The notes under the pieces were generated by a model. That model was not told where the DNA came from and did not search any database. It worked only from the letters and a program-made list of their open reading frames with translations. Both the position numbers and the translations under genes were made by a program. A DNA stretch of 64,000 nucleotides. It comes from Usitatibacter palustris. GTDB lineage: Bacteria; Pseudomonadota; Gammaproteobacteria; Burkholderiales; Usitatibacteraceae. Location of the stretch: assembly GCF_013003985.1 (NCBI RefSeq), contig NZ_CP053073.1, forward strand, positions 992,001-1,056,000. The letters are read 5' to 3'. Every line of letters begins with the position of its first letter. Positions within the stretch are counted from its first letter, which is position 1. Below are positions 50,586 to 60,728 of the stretch, piece after piece.

Positions 50586-53089
50586 GCCTTGGCCCCCTTC
50601 GTGACGGCGACGATCTTCACCGCGCACTTCTTGAAGTCCGTCTGCTTGGAGATCGGGTCGGTCGCGTCGAGCGTCACCTTGTTGATGAGCTGCGAAGCGT
50701 CGAACCACGGCACGAACACCAGGCCCTTGGGCGGCTTGTTGCGCCCGCGCGTTTCCACGCGCGTGAGCATCTCGCCGCGCCGCGAGATGATCTTGATCTC
50801 GTCGCCGCGGCGCACCTTCAGCGCATCGGCGTCATCCTGGTGCATGAAGCACACGGCGTTCGGGAACGAGCGCTGCAACTCGGGCACGCGGCCGGTCATC
50901 GAGCCCGAATGCCAATGCTCGAGCACGCGTCCGGTCGAGAGCCAGAACGGGTAGTCCTTGTCGGGTTCTTCCGCGGCCGGCTCGTAGGGAAGGGCGATGA
51001 TGTTGGCGCGGTGATCCTTGTTGCCGTAGAAGTCCCAGCCGCTGCCGGCCTTGGCGTACGGATCGGTGCCTTCCTTGTAGCGCCACTTCGTTTCCTTGCC
51101 GTCCACGACCGGCCAGCGAAGGCCGCGCACCTTGTGGTATTCGTCGAAGGGCGCGAGGTCGTGCCCGTGGCCGCGGCCGAAAGCCGCGTACTCCTCGAAG
51201 AGGCCCTTCTGGACGTAGTAGCCGAAGGCCTTGGCTTCGTCGTTCTCGTAGCCCGCTTCGATCTGCGACGACGGGAACTTGTCGACCTGTCCGTTGCGAA
51301 AGAGGATGTCGTAGAGCGTCTTGCCCTTGTACTCGGGCTTCTTCGCGAGCAACTCCGCGGGCCACACCTCGTCGACCTTGAAGCGCTTGGAAAACTCCAT
51401 GAGCTGCCACAGATCCGAGCGCGATTCGCCCGGCGCCTTCACGAGCTGGTGCCAGAAATGCGTGCGGCGCTCGGCGTTGCCGTACGCGCCTTCCTTCTCG
51501 ACCCACATCGCGGTGGGCAGGATGAGGTCCGCGGCCTGGCAGGTGACGGTCGGATACGCGTCCGACACCACGATGAAGTTGTCGGGATTGCGGTAGCCCG
51601 GATAACCCTCCTCCATCATGTTCGCGCCGGCCTGCATGTTGTTGTTCACCTGGACCCAGTAGAAGTTGAGCTTCGAGTCCTTGAGCATCCGGTTCTGGAG
51701 GACGGCGTGGTACCCGGGCTTGTCGACGATGGTTCCCGGCGGCAGCTTCCAGATCTCCTCGGCGTGCTTGCGGTGCTCGGGGTTGGTGACGACCATGTCG
51801 GCCGGCAGCCGGTTCGAAAAGGTCCCGACTTCACGCGCCGTGCCGCACGCGGAGGGCTGGCCCGTGAGCGAGAAGGGCGAATTGCCCGGCGTGGAGATCT
51901 TTCCGGTGAGCAGGTGGATGTTGTAGACGAGGTTGTTAGCCCACACGCCGCGCGTGTGCTGGTTGAAGCCCATCGTCCAGAAGGACATCACCTTTACCTT
52001 CGGGTCGGCGTAGAGCTCGGCGAGTGCCTTCAACTTGTCGACCGGAACCCCCGAGAGTTTCGAGACGTATTCGGCGGTGTAGGGCTGGACGGATTTCTTG
52101 AACTCCTCGAACGTGCTCGGCGCCATGTCGGCCGCCTTGTCGGCGTTCTTCGCCTTCTTCTCGAGCGCATGCGTGGGGCGCAGGCCGTAGCCGATGTCGG
52201 TCGTGCCTTTCTTGAAGGACACGTGCTTCGCGATGAAGTCCTGGTTCACCTTGCCCGTCTCGATGATGTAGCGGGCGATGTAGTTGAGCATCGCGAGATC
52301 GGTCTGCGGCTTGAAGATGATCGGGACGTCGGCGAGGTCGAAGCTGCGGTGCTCGAAGACGGAAAGCACCGCCACCTTCACGTTCGGGTTCGACAAGCGC
52401 CGGTCGGTCACGCGCGTCCAGAGGATCGGGTGCATCTCGGCCATGTTCGAGCCCCAGAGCACGAAGGCATCCGCGACCTCGATGTCGTCATAGCAGCCCA
52501 TGGGCTCGTCCATGCCGAAGGTGCGCATGAAGCCCACCGCGGCCGAGGCCATGCAGTGGCGCGCGTTGGGGTCGATGTTGTTGGAGCGGAAGCCCGCCTT
52601 CATGAGCTTGTTCGCGGCGTAGCCTTCCCAGATCGTCCACTGGCCCGAGCCGAACATGCCGACCGCGGTAGGCCCCTTCGCCTTGAGCGTGGCCTTGCAC
52701 TTCTCGGCCATGATGTCGAAGGCCTTCTCCCAGGAGATCGGCGCGAAGTCGCCGTTCTTGTCGAACTTGCCGTCCTTCATGCGCAGCAGCGGGCGCGTGA
52801 GGCGATCCTCGCCGTACATGATCTTCGAGAGGAAGTAGCCCTTCACGCAGTTCAGGCCGCGGTTCACTTCGGCCAGCGGGTCGCCGTTGGTGGCGATCAC
52901 GCGGTTGTTCTTGACGGCGACCGTGACGCCGCAGCCCGTGCCACAGAAGCGGCAAGGCGCCTTGTGCCATTTGGTACCGGCGGAGGCCGAGTCGGTGACG
53001 ACGTTGGAGGCGAGCGCCGGCATCCCTGCGGCCGCTGCAGCGGCGGAGATGGCGGTGCTGCGGATGAATTCGCGGCGGGTGATCTTCAT
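50582..53089 (-). CDS. napA: Periplasmic nitrate reductase catalytic subunit
   Basis: An 835-residue molybdoprotein. Twin-arginine signal RREFIRSTA at the N-terminus, a [4Fe-4S] motif C-x2-C-x3-C plus a fourth Cys ([14 protein letters not shown] and LNCVKGYF) and the Mo-ligand cysteine in [12 protein letters not shown]. It reduces nitrate to nitrite in the periplasm with the bis-MGD cofactor. Length is normal. It overlaps napD by 4 bp; NapD binds its Tat signal. Confidence 0.97.
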   Translation of the reverse strand: MKITRREFIRSTAISAAAAAAGMPALASNVVTDSASAGTKWHKAPCRFCGTGCGVTVAVKNNRVIATNGDPLAEVNRGLNCVKGYFLSKIMYGEDRLTRPLLRMKDGKFDKNGDFAPISWEKAFDIMAEKCKATLKAKGPTAVGMFGSGQWTIWEGYAANKLMKAGFRSNNIDPNARHCMASAAVGFMRTFGMDEPMGCYDDIEVADAFVLWGSNMAEMHPILWTRVTDRRLSNPNVKVAVLSVFEHRSFDLADVPIIFKPQTDLAMLNYIARYIIETGKVNQDFIAKHVSFKKGTTDIGYGLRPTHALEKKAKNADKAADMAPSTFEEFKKSVQPYTAEYVSKLSGVPVDKLKALAELYADPKVKVMSFWTMGFNQHTRGVWANNLVYNIHLLTGKISTPGNSPFSLTGQPSACGTAREVGTFSNRLPADMVVTNPEHRKHAEEIWKLPPGTIVDKPGYHAVLQNRMLKDSKLNFYWVQVNNNMQAGANMMEEGYPGYRNPDNFIVVSDAYPTVTCQAADLILPTAMWVEKEGAYGNAERRTHFWHQLVKAPGESRSDLWQLMEFSKRFKVDEVWPAELLAKKPEYKGKTLYDILFRNGQVDKFPSSQIEAGYENDEAKAFGYYVQKGLFEEYAAFGRGHGHDLAPFDEYHKVRGLRWPVVDGKETKWRYKEGTDPYAKAGSGWDFYGNKDHRANIIALPYEPAAEEPDKDYPFWLSTGRVLEHWHSGSMTGRVPELQRSFPNAVCFMHQDDADALKVRRGDEIKIISRRGEMLTRVETRGRNKPPKGLVFVPWFDASQLINKVTLDATDPISKQTDFKKCAVKIVAVTKGAKA

Positions 53090-53355
53090 GAGTGATCCTC
53101 GGCGAGGACCGATTCGTCCTCGACATGCTGGTAGACAAGGTGGATGGCCAGGACCCCGTTGAGGGCGCGGATCGCGTCGATCGTGTCGAGCACGTCGCCC
53201 GTGGAGGGCTTCTCGATCAGGACGACCAGCCGGCCGGACGCGTCGTCGGCCTGCGGAACGTCGGCAAGCCCGCGGCGAACGATGTCGGCGGCGATCGCGA
53301 CGGCGCGCTCCGGCTTCACGAAGGCGACGGCGCTGGTGATGTGGACTTCGGCCAT
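53086..53355 (-). CDS. napD: NapA signal-peptide chaperone NapD
   Basis: An 89-residue ferredoxin-like protein ([33 protein letters not shown]). It binds the NapA twin-arginine signal to proofread export. It overlaps napA by 4 bp and lies 5 bp after napE. Confidence 0.9.
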   Translation of the reverse strand: MAEVHITSAVAFVKPERAVAIAADIVRRGLADVPQADDASGRLVVLIEKPSTGDVLDTIDAIRALNGVLAIHLVYQHVEDESVLAEDHS

Positions 53356-53360
53356 GGCGC

Positions 53361-53513
53361 TCAGCCCGTGGGCGGGCCGGCGAACATCTGGTAGATCCAG
53401 ATGGCGAAACCATAGGTCGAGACAATGAGCGCGGCGAGCACCGGCGCCATCACGACCGTCAGGAAAAGGAAAGCCTTGAGTTCCTGTTTGCGAGCGGGGT
53501 CTTGCGAATGCAT
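53361..53513 (-). CDS. napE: NapE small membrane protein
   Basis: A 50-residue protein with one membrane helix ([20 protein letters not shown]) and the typical [10 protein letters not shown] start. It heads napE-D-A-B-C, the usual order in denitrifying bacteria. Function is not settled. The start ATG is at 53513 after GGAGAACCG. Confidence 0.88.
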   Translation of the reverse strand: MHSQDPARKQELKAFLFLTVVMAPVLAALIVSTYGFAIWIYQMFAGPPTG

Positions 53514-53566
53514 CGGTTCTCCTGATCATGGCTGGGGCGATGCTGACCCCGATATTCCTCCACGGG

Positions 53567-53580
53567 TTGAGGCAGGTCAA
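53567..53580 (-). promoter_or_regulatory. FNR/DNR-type box upstream of napE
   Basis: TTGAGGCAGGTCAA, two mismatches. It lies 53 nt before napE on the minus strand and 64 nt before the Bug-type gene on the plus strand. FNR control of nap operons is common; NarL sites were not searched for exhaustively. Confidence 0.65.
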
Positions 53581-53644
53581 ACCGGGCCCCGAATCGGCTA
53601 GCATGGCGTGGCGTCCCGACCTAAAACAGACCGGAGGAGAAATC

Positions 53645-54610
53645 GTGCACCGCATCGCCTGTCTCGCCGCCGCGGCGTTCCTCGCCGCCTTCATTTCGCT
53701 GCCCGCCCTGGCCCAGGGCTATCCCAACAAGCCTGTGAAGTGGATCGTTCCCTACCCGCCGGGCGGAACGACGGACGTGCTCGCGCGGATCATCGCGCAG
53801 TGGCTCACCGAGAAGATGGGCCAGACCTTCATCGTCGAGAACAAGCCCGGTGGCGGCAACAACATCGGCACCGAGATCGCGATCAAGTCGCCGCCCGACG
53901 GCTACACCATGCTGCTCGTGAATCCCGCGCACGGAATCAACGCCACGCTCTACAAGAACCTTCCGTTCAACGTGATCCGCGACGTGGAGCCCGTTGCGGG
54001 CCTGGTGCGCGCGCCCAATGTGATGGAAGTGCACAACAACTTCCCGGCGAAGACCGTGAAGGAGTTCATCGACTACTGCAAGGCCAACCCCGGGAAGATC
54101 AACATGGCCTCCTCGGGCAGCGGCACCTCGGTCCACATGTCGGGCGAGATGTTCAAGATGATGACCGGCTGCCAGATGCTGCACGTGCCCTACAAGGGCG
54201 CGGGCCCGGCGATCGCCGACCTCATCCCGGGCCAGGTCGACGTCCTCTTCGACAACCTGCCGTCGTCCATCGGTCATATAAAAGGTGGAAAGCTGCGCGC
54301 GCTCGCGGTGACGTCCACCGAGCGCGACCCGGCGTTGCCCGACACGCCGACCGTGGCCGACACCGTGCCCGGCTATGAGGCGACGGCGTGGTTCGGCATC
54401 GGCATGCCGCGCGGTGTACCGAAGGAGGCTGTCGACAAGATCAACGCCGAGGTGAACCGGGCGCTGGCCGATCCGAAGATGCGCGAGCGGCTGGCCGAGC
54501 TCGGCGGCAAGCCCATTCCGGGCACGCCCGCGGACTTCGGCAAGGTGATCGCGGCCGAGACGGCGAAGTGGGAGAAGGTCGTGACTGCGTCAGGCGCGAA
54601 GGCGGAGTAG
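53645..54610 (+). CDS. Bug-family (tripartite tricarboxylate transporter) substrate-binding protein
   Basis: A 321-residue periplasmic protein: signal peptide to PALAQ, then YPNKPVKWIVPYPPGGTTDV, the Bug family start. These proteins bind carboxylates or aromatic acids. No TctA or TctB membrane partner lies nearby, so it is an orphan, which is usual in Burkholderiales-like genomes. It starts with GTG at 53645 after GGAGG. It is probably unrelated to the nap operon. Confidence 0.9.
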   Translation: MHRIACLAAAAFLAAFISLPALAQGYPNKPVKWIVPYPPGGTTDVLARIIAQWLTEKMGQTFIVENKPGGGNNIGTEIAIKSPPDGYTMLLVNPAHGINATLYKNLPFNVIRDVEPVAGLVRAPNVMEVHNNFPAKTVKEFIDYCKANPGKINMASSGSGTSVHMSGEMFKMMTGCQMLHVPYKGAGPAIADLIPGQVDVLFDNLPSSIGHIKGGKLRALAVTSTERDPALPDTPTVADTVPGYEATAWFGIGMPRGVPKEAVDKINAEVNRALADPKMRERLAELGGKPIPGTPADFGKVIAAETAKWEKVVTASGAKAE

Positions 54611-54629
54611 CTTGCGGGGCTGGCCGCCG

Positions 54630-55895
54630 TTACCGGTACATATCGGCCTTGCCCCCAAGCGCTTTCAATACGGCGCCGACGAAATAGTTTCTCTCGACAA
54701 ACACCTCACTGACCGTTTCCGGTGTGCGCGAGACCGATGTCATGACGACGACGATCCTGGACTCGGGTTGGACAATGATTTCCTGGCCAAATAGCCCTCG
54801 GGCCTGGAAGGTTCGAGTGGTGTAGGGATAGATCCAGGTTTGATAGCCGTAGCCGAAGAACTGGGTCGCGCGACGTGGCTTCAGGTGGTCAGGCTGGCGA
54901 GTGGCGTCGGTCGCATCGAGAAGAAAATCCCTGGGGATGACTTCTCGCCCGTTCCACGAGCCATCGTTGGCCAGCAGGAGGCCGAGTCGGCCGTAGTCAC
55001 GCAGGCGCGCATTCATGCAACAAAAGGCCGACTCCATTCCCGACCAGTCGGTCAGCCAGGAAGCATCGGACTCCGCGCCAATGACTTTCCATATCCGTTC
55101 CGAGAAATAGGTGGCCAGGTCGACGCCGATCGCACCCCGAAGCGCCAGGGCGAGTGCGAACGTCTCCGCGCTCGAATAGTTGAACGTGGTTCCCTGGGGC
55201 GCGACGGAATCCTTCACCCACGTGATCGCGGAGGGACCTCCGCCGGTACGGCGAAAGAAGGTCTCTGAGCTGAGTCTTCCGATGTCCGTTGCCCCTCCGG
55301 CGACAACCTTGTCGCTCCACTTCAGTCCGGAGCTCATGCGAAGCAGGTTCCTCAAGGTCATCGGTCCCCAGGCGGATCCCTTCAGATCGGGGGCGTATTT
55401 TTCGGCCGCATCGTCGAGCGACGCGATCTTGCCTTCCTTCAGGGCCACGCCGACCAGCAATCCGACGACGGTCTTCGCCATGGACATCGATGCGAAGCGA
55501 TGTTCGGGCTTGCGGTCGTACTGGTAGCGCTCCAGGACGACCTTCCCGTCCTTCAGGATGAGCAAGCCCGTAATCCGTTGTCGATTCAGGAAGTCATCGA
55601 CCGAGTAGCTTTGCCCGTTGTACGAGTACGTCAATGACGGGGATCCGTCATGGGGAGGTAGCGGTGAGGACGCCGGCGATGCGGCGATTTTTCGGGGCGA
55701 GAAGATCTCCTCCATGTTGCTGAAGGTGCCGACCTTGGTTCGCTCATTGGTGAAGCTGAAGCCGGGCACCAACGCCTGAAACGGGTAGCCGTCGCTTTTC
55801 CCGAGTTCAATCTCGTCGGGCGCAGCGTGGGCCGTGTGACTGGCCGCTGCAAGTGCTACGGCGATGAGGGATGCGACAAACCTTGAGGTGGTCAC
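54630..55895 (-). CDS. Serine hydrolase of the beta-lactamase (class C) family
   Basis: A 421-residue exported protein with a signal peptide, catalytic SMAK (Ser-x-x-Lys, about residue 133) and a Y-S-S motif (NYSSAET) further on. It fits EstB-like esterases and D-peptidases rather than a resistance beta-lactamase. The start is the GTG at 55895, overlapping the upstream stop (GTGA). Its base composition looks lower in GC than its neighbours, which may reflect transfer. Confidence 0.85.
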   Translation of the reverse strand: MTTSRFVASLIAVALAAASHTAHAAPDEIELGKSDGYPFQALVPGFSFTNERTKVGTFSNMEEIFSPRKIAASPASSPLPPHDGSPSLTYSYNGQSYSVDDFLNRQRITGLLILKDGKVVLERYQYDRKPEHRFASMSMAKTVVGLLVGVALKEGKIASLDDAAEKYAPDLKGSAWGPMTLRNLLRMSSGLKWSDKVVAGGATDIGRLSSETFFRRTGGGPSAITWVKDSVAPQGTTFNYSSAETFALALALRGAIGVDLATYFSERIWKVIGAESDASWLTDWSGMESAFCCMNARLRDYGRLGLLLANDGSWNGREVIPRDFLLDATDATRQPDHLKPRRATQFFGYGYQTWIYPYTTRTFQARGLFGQEIIVQPESRIVVVMTSVSRTPETVSEVFVERNYFVGAVLKALGGKADMYR

Positions 55896-56392
55896 AGTGC
55901 CGGGCAGGGGTCGGCAAATCCCTCGACCGGCTTCGCGTCCTGCGCATCGGGCGCGGGAAAGAGCTTGGCAAACGTGAACACCTGGGCGCTTTCCCCGTGC
56001 GTGCGCAGGTGCTCGAGGCGGTCCTTGGCTTCCTGGAGCGTGGGAATGTGGCCGACCGGAATCCACCACAGCGCGTAGTACATCTCGGGCATGCGCTCGA
56101 ACCATGCCTTGCGTTGGCGCATCACGTCCGTGTGGGCACCGCGATAGACGAAGGCGCGCAGCGCCTCGGGCGTTTCCCACACCGACATGTTGACGAGAAT
56201 GCGGTTGTCTTCGTAGGGACGCAGCGCGGTGGCGTCGCCTTCCTCGGTCTGCAAGCGCCAGACGAAACCCGGGCTGTCATCTGCGAGCTTGTTGACATCG
56301 TCGAGGCGCGCAACGAAACCGGCCATGACGGGGTCGTCCATTTCGGCCTTTGCGCGGGCGATGTTGATCTGGGCGAGGTGGTAGGCGGACAC
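55892..56392 (-). CDS. DUF3291-domain protein
   Basis: A 166-residue alpha+beta protein starting MSAYHLAQINIARAKAEMDD, with conserved aromatics (WETPEALRAFVYRGAHTDVM, YYALWWIPVGHIPT). The fold is like antibiotic-biosynthesis monooxygenases; function unknown. It is followed by the serine hydrolase with a 4-bp overlap. Confidence 0.75.
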   Translation of the reverse strand: MSAYHLAQINIARAKAEMDDPVMAGFVARLDDVNKLADDSPGFVWRLQTEEGDATALRPYEDNRILVNMSVWETPEALRAFVYRGAHTDVMRQRKAWFERMPEMYYALWWIPVGHIPTLQEAKDRLEHLRTHGESAQVFTFAKLFPAPDAQDAKPVEGFADPCPAL

Positions 56393-56554
56393 GGAAGTAC
56401 TCCTGGGGACTGTGCGTTAGCGAAAGAGACTACCCTCGTGGTGGTGGAGTGGAAGCGAATTTTTTTGTGAGTTCATGTGAGGCATTTTGACGAACTCATT
56501 GCCGTCGGATGACACCCCTGCAACTTCGGGGCCTTTCGGGCCATAATTCCCGCC

Positions 56555-58348
56555 ATGGCTACCGCTGCGCCGCCCAAGTCCGCCGTCGACCGCAAGCTCA
56601 CGCTGAAGGAAGTCCTCGACTGGCTGGTCGAGGACGGCCTCATCGAGAAGGAAGTCGCCTCCAAGATCATCCAGGACTCGCGTTACGTCCGGGGCGGGGC
56701 GAAGCACCCCTTCGTGATCATTGCCGAGGCGAACATCCGTTCGCCGGTGCAGCGCAACAACGTCGTGAATCCCGAAGGCCTCACGGTCTGGCTCGCGGCG
56801 CGGATGCACATCCCGTTCATGCACGTCGACCCGCTCAAGATCGACCTGAAGTCGGTCACGCAGGTGATGAGCGCGGAGTACGCGCAGCGCCGCGGCATCC
56901 TGCCCACGGAAGTGAAGGGCAACGAGGTGACGATCGCCACCTGCGAGCCGTTCATGACGTCGTGGGAGGCGGAGCTGTCGCAGATGCTCCGGCTCAAGAT
57001 CAAGCGCGTGCTGGCGAGCCCGCTCGACATCGAGCGCTACCAGGGCGAGTTCTTCAACCTCGCGCAGAGCATGAAGCGCGCCGAAGCCTCGGGCGTGCCG
57101 ACCTCGGGCCTGTCGAACTTCGAGCAACTGGTGGAGCTCGGCAAGGCGGGCCGCAACCTCGACGCGAACGACCACCACATCGTCCATCTCGTCGACTGGC
57201 TCTTCCAGTACGCGTTCGACCAGCGCGCGAGCGACATCCACCTCGAGCCTCGGCGCGACGTGGGGATCCTGCGCTTCCGCATCGACGGCGTGCTGCACGA
57301 GGTCTACCAGGTGCCGTACACGGTGATGGTCGCGATGACCTCGCGCATCAAGATCCTCGGCCGCATGGACGTGGTCGAGAAGCGCCGTCCGCAGGACGGC
57401 CGCATCAAGACGCGCACCGTGACCGGCGAGGAAACGGAGTTGCGCCTCTCGACGCTGCCCACCGCGCACGGCGAGAAAGTCGTGATGCGAATCTTCGATC
57501 CGGAAGTCCTGCAGCGCGACTTCAAGGACCTCGGGTTCACGAAGGAAGAGCACGAGATGTGGCAGTCGCTGATCAAGTCGCCGGGCGGGATCCTTCTCGT
57601 CACCGGGCCGACGGGATCGGGCAAGACGACGACCCTCTACACCACGCTCAAGCAGCTCGCGACCTCGGAAGTGAACGTCTGCACGATCGAGGATCCGATC
57701 GAGATGGTGGATCCGCGCCTGAACCAGATGCAGGTGCAGACCGAGATCGACCTCACGTTCGCCGCGGGCGTGCGCGCCCTCATGCGCCAGGACCCGGACA
57801 TCATCATGGTGGGCGAGGTCCGCGACCTCGAGACCGCCGAGATGGCGATCCAGTCCGCGCTCACGGGCCACCTGGTGCTCTCGACGCTGCACACCAATGA
57901 CGCGCCATCGTCGATCTCGCGCCTGCTCGACCTCGGCGTGCCGGCGTATCTCCTCACCTCCACGCTGATCGGCATCATGGCCCAGCGCCTGGTGCGCACG
58001 CTGTGCCCGAACTGCAAGGAAAAGATTCCCTTCCAGCGCGAGGAAGACCACGCGCTGTGGCACTCGGTGTGCGCGCCCTTCAAGGCCGCGCCGCCGACCG
58101 AGGTGTACCGCCCGGTGGGATGCGTCGAATGCCGCAACACGGGCTTCCGCGGGCGCGTGGCGATCTACGAGATCCTGCCGATGACGCCGGACGTGAAGAA
58201 GGTCGTCGGCGCGGGCGGTGACATCCCCGCGATTACGCAGGCCGCGTACAAGGCCGGCATGCGGCCGCTGCGCGTTTCCGGCGCGACCAAGGTGGCGCTG
58301 GGCATGACCACCTTCGAGGAAGTCCTGAAGTCCGCTCCGCTCGCGTGA
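56555..58348 (+). CDS. GspE/PilB-type secretion or pilus ATPase
   Basis: A 597-residue protein. An N-terminal GSPII_E domain leads into the ATPase: Walker A GPTGSGKTTT (about residue 350), Asp box and Walker B DIIMVGEVRDLET, and a four-cysteine zinc module (CPNC ... CVEC). It belongs to the type IV pilus/type II secretion assembly ATPases, but no pilC, pilD or other pilus gene is in the window. Its 3' end overlaps the next gene's GTG. Confidence 0.88.
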   Translation: MATAAPPKSAVDRKLTLKEVLDWLVEDGLIEKEVASKIIQDSRYVRGGAKHPFVIIAEANIRSPVQRNNVVNPEGLTVWLAARMHIPFMHVDPLKIDLKSVTQVMSAEYAQRRGILPTEVKGNEVTIATCEPFMTSWEAELSQMLRLKIKRVLASPLDIERYQGEFFNLAQSMKRAEASGVPTSGLSNFEQLVELGKAGRNLDANDHHIVHLVDWLFQYAFDQRASDIHLEPRRDVGILRFRIDGVLHEVYQVPYTVMVAMTSRIKILGRMDVVEKRRPQDGRIKTRTVTGEETELRLSTLPTAHGEKVVMRIFDPEVLQRDFKDLGFTKEEHEMWQSLIKSPGGILLVTGPTGSGKTTTLYTTLKQLATSEVNVCTIEDPIEMVDPRLNQMQVQTEIDLTFAAGVRALMRQDPDIIMVGEVRDLETAEMAIQSALTGHLVLSTLHTNDAPSSISRLLDLGVPAYLLTSTLIGIMAQRLVRTLCPNCKEKIPFQREEDHALWHSVCAPFKAAPPTEVYRPVGCVECRNTGFRGRVAIYEILPMTPDVKKVVGAGGDIPAITQAAYKAGMRPLRVSGATKVALGMTTFEEVLKSAPLA

Positions 58349-60720
58349 TCGCGCGCGTCCTCGCCTTCGTCGTCCTGCTCGTCGCGAGCGTCCTCGCCGG
58401 CGCCTGGTTGTGGTTGCACCAGTCGCTCCCCAAGCTCGATGGCGATGTTTCCGTGCGCGGTCTTTCCGCCGCGGTGGAGATCGTGCGCGACAAGGAAGGC
58501 GTGCCGCATCTCTTCGCGACGAACGAACGCGATGCGGCCTTCGCGATCGGCTACGCGCATGCGCAGGATCGCCTCTGGCAGCTGGAGTTCCAGCGGCGCG
58601 TGGGCGCGGGGCGGCTCGCGGAAGTGATGGGCGAGCGTGCTTACGATACCGACCGCCTGATGCGCACGCTCGGGTTCACGCAACTCGCCGAGCGCTCGGT
58701 CGCGAAGCTCGATGCCGAGACGCGCGGCGTGCTTGATTCCTATGCGGCCGGGGTGAATGCCTTTCTCGAATCCGAACCGGTGTTGCCGGTCGAGTTCCAG
58801 GTCTTCCGCATCAAGCCCGACAAGTGGAAGCCCGCGGACACGGTCGCGTGGCTCTACGTGATGGCGTGGGACCTCTCGGGCAACTGGCGTACCGAGCTCG
58901 CACGGTTGCGCTACACGAACAAGCTCGGTGCGGCGCGCATGGCCGAGCTCATCCCGCCGAACCCCGGTGAAACCTATCGCCCGTTCCCGGATTTCAAGGC
59001 GCTGTATGCCGAGGCGGACCCCGTTGCGGGGGAACTCCTCGCACGCTGGCCCAACCCGGAGCACGCGCTCGGTTCCAACAGCTGGGTCGTCTCGGGTGCG
59101 CGGAGTGCGAGCGGCAAGCCCGTGCTCGCGAACGATCCGCACCTCGGACTGCAGACGCCTGCGCTCTGGTACCTCGCGCATCTCGCCACACCGGCGGGCA
59201 ATGTCGTCGGTGGAACGCTGCCCGGCGTGCCCTTCATCGTGCTCGGCCGCAACGACCGCGTCGCCTGGACGATGACCACAACCTACGGCGACACGCAGGA
59301 CCTTTTCATCGAACGCCTCGTGCCCGGCGACGAGATGAGCTACCTCACGCCCACGGGCAAGGCGAAGTTCGAAGTGCGCGAAGAAGTGATTCGCGTCGAC
59401 GGTGCGGACCGCAAGATCAGGATCCGCAGCACGCGCCACGGCCCGGTGATCTCGGACGTGGTGAAGACCGCGCAATCGGCAACACCCAAGGGGCACGTGA
59501 TCGCGCTCGGCTGGACGGCTCTCTCCGACGATCCGGCCACCGTGCGCGCCGGCCTCGCGATCAACCGCGCGCGCGACCGCGACCAGCTCGTCAATGCATT
59601 GCGCGAATTCCATGCGCCGATGCAAAACGTGGTCTTCGCCGACGTCGACGGGCGCATCGGCTTCATCGCGCCGGCCCTCGTGCCCAAGCGCCGCGCCGAC
59701 AACGAGGCGATGGGGCGCATTCCGGTTCCGGGGTGGGATGCGAAGTACGACTGGCAGGGCATGCTCGCTTTCGAGGACCTCCCCGCGGTGCACGACCCGA
59801 AGTCGGGAAGCATCGTGACCGCCAACAACAAGATCACGCCGCCCGGCTACAAGCCGTTCGTGTCCGTGGACTGGGCCGCACCGTATCGCGCCGATCGCAT
59901 CGAGGAATTGCTCGCGAAGGCGCCGCGCCATTCGCTCGAGAGCTTCGGGCGCATCCAGGCCGACGTGCGCTCGCGCCTCGCCGTGGAACTGCTGCCCGCG
60001 ATGCAGGCGGCGAGCCCCGGCACGCTCGCGGGTCGCGAAGCGCAGAGGACGATCGCCGGTTGGAAGGGCGAGATGACCGCGGATTCCGCTGCGCCGCTGG
60101 CCTTCATGGCGTGGTATCGCGAGCTCTCGCGCCTGGTCTATGCCGACGAGCTCGGCGACCTTTTCCCGGACGGGTGGGAGATGCGCTCGCAGTTCATGAT
60201 CGGCGTGATGAAGGACCAGGGCGGACTCTCGTCGTGGTGCGACAACGTGAGCACGAAGGAGAAGAAGACCTGCGCGCAACTCGCCGGCAAGGCCTTCGAC
60301 CTGGCGGGCGAAGACCTCGGCAAGCGCTACGGCCTTGCGTCAGAGTGGCGCTGGGGCAAGGCGCACTACGCGTGGAGCATGCACCGCCCCTTCGGGTTCG
60401 TGCCGGTCGCCTCGAAGATCTTCAGCGTGACGCCCGAGACGCCCGGCGACACCAACACCGTGAACGTGGGCCACATCAACATCCGCGACAACGAGTCCCC
60501 GTTCGCCAATCGCCATGCCGCGAGCCTGCGCACGCTCTATGACTTCGCCGACCTCGAGAAGTCGCTCTACATGCACTCGACGGGGCAATCGGGCAACGTC
60601 CTCTCGCCGTGGTACTCGAACCTCGCCGATCGCTGGGTGAAGGTCGAATACATCACCATTCCCACGAAGCGCGAGGCGATCCAGGCCGCGCACACGCTGC
60701 GCCTCCAGCCCGCGAAGTAG
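58345..60720 (+). CDS. Penicillin-acylase family N-terminal-nucleophile hydrolase
   Basis: A 791-residue exported protein: N-terminal membrane/signal helix, alpha chain, then the autoprocessing site before Ser in LGSNSWVVSG (about residue 246), and a beta chain with NDPHLGL and SFGRIQADVR. These enzymes hydrolyse amides such as N-acyl-homoserine lactones or penicillin. Substrate unknown. Start GTG at 58345 overlaps the ATPase stop. Confidence 0.88.
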   Translation: MIARVLAFVVLLVASVLAGAWLWLHQSLPKLDGDVSVRGLSAAVEIVRDKEGVPHLFATNERDAAFAIGYAHAQDRLWQLEFQRRVGAGRLAEVMGERAYDTDRLMRTLGFTQLAERSVAKLDAETRGVLDSYAAGVNAFLESEPVLPVEFQVFRIKPDKWKPADTVAWLYVMAWDLSGNWRTELARLRYTNKLGAARMAELIPPNPGETYRPFPDFKALYAEADPVAGELLARWPNPEHALGSNSWVVSGARSASGKPVLANDPHLGLQTPALWYLAHLATPAGNVVGGTLPGVPFIVLGRNDRVAWTMTTTYGDTQDLFIERLVPGDEMSYLTPTGKAKFEVREEVIRVDGADRKIRIRSTRHGPVISDVVKTAQSATPKGHVIALGWTALSDDPATVRAGLAINRARDRDQLVNALREFHAPMQNVVFADVDGRIGFIAPALVPKRRADNEAMGRIPVPGWDAKYDWQGMLAFEDLPAVHDPKSGSIVTANNKITPPGYKPFVSVDWAAPYRADRIEELLAKAPRHSLESFGRIQADVRSRLAVELLPAMQAASPGTLAGREAQRTIAGWKGEMTADSAAPLAFMAWYRELSRLVYADELGDLFPDGWEMRSQFMIGVMKDQGGLSSWCDNVSTKEKKTCAQLAGKAFDLAGEDLGKRYGLASEWRWGKAHYAWSMHRPFGFVPVASKIFSVTPETPGDTNTVNVGHINIRDNESPFANRHAASLRTLYDFADLEKSLYMHSTGQSGNVLSPWYSNLADRWVKVEYITIPTKREAIQAAHTLRLQPAK

Positions 60721-60728
60721 TTGCCACG

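Noticed and set aside
54630-55895. Calling the serine hydrolase an antibiotic-resistance beta-lactamase
   Set aside because: The class C-like motifs also occur in esterases and peptidases, and the context shows no resistance genes.
56393-56554. Promoter elements in the 162-bp gap before the PilB-like ATPase gene
   Set aside because: TTGACG and CATAAT occur but are about 55 bp apart; no coherent promoter or regulatory site was seen.
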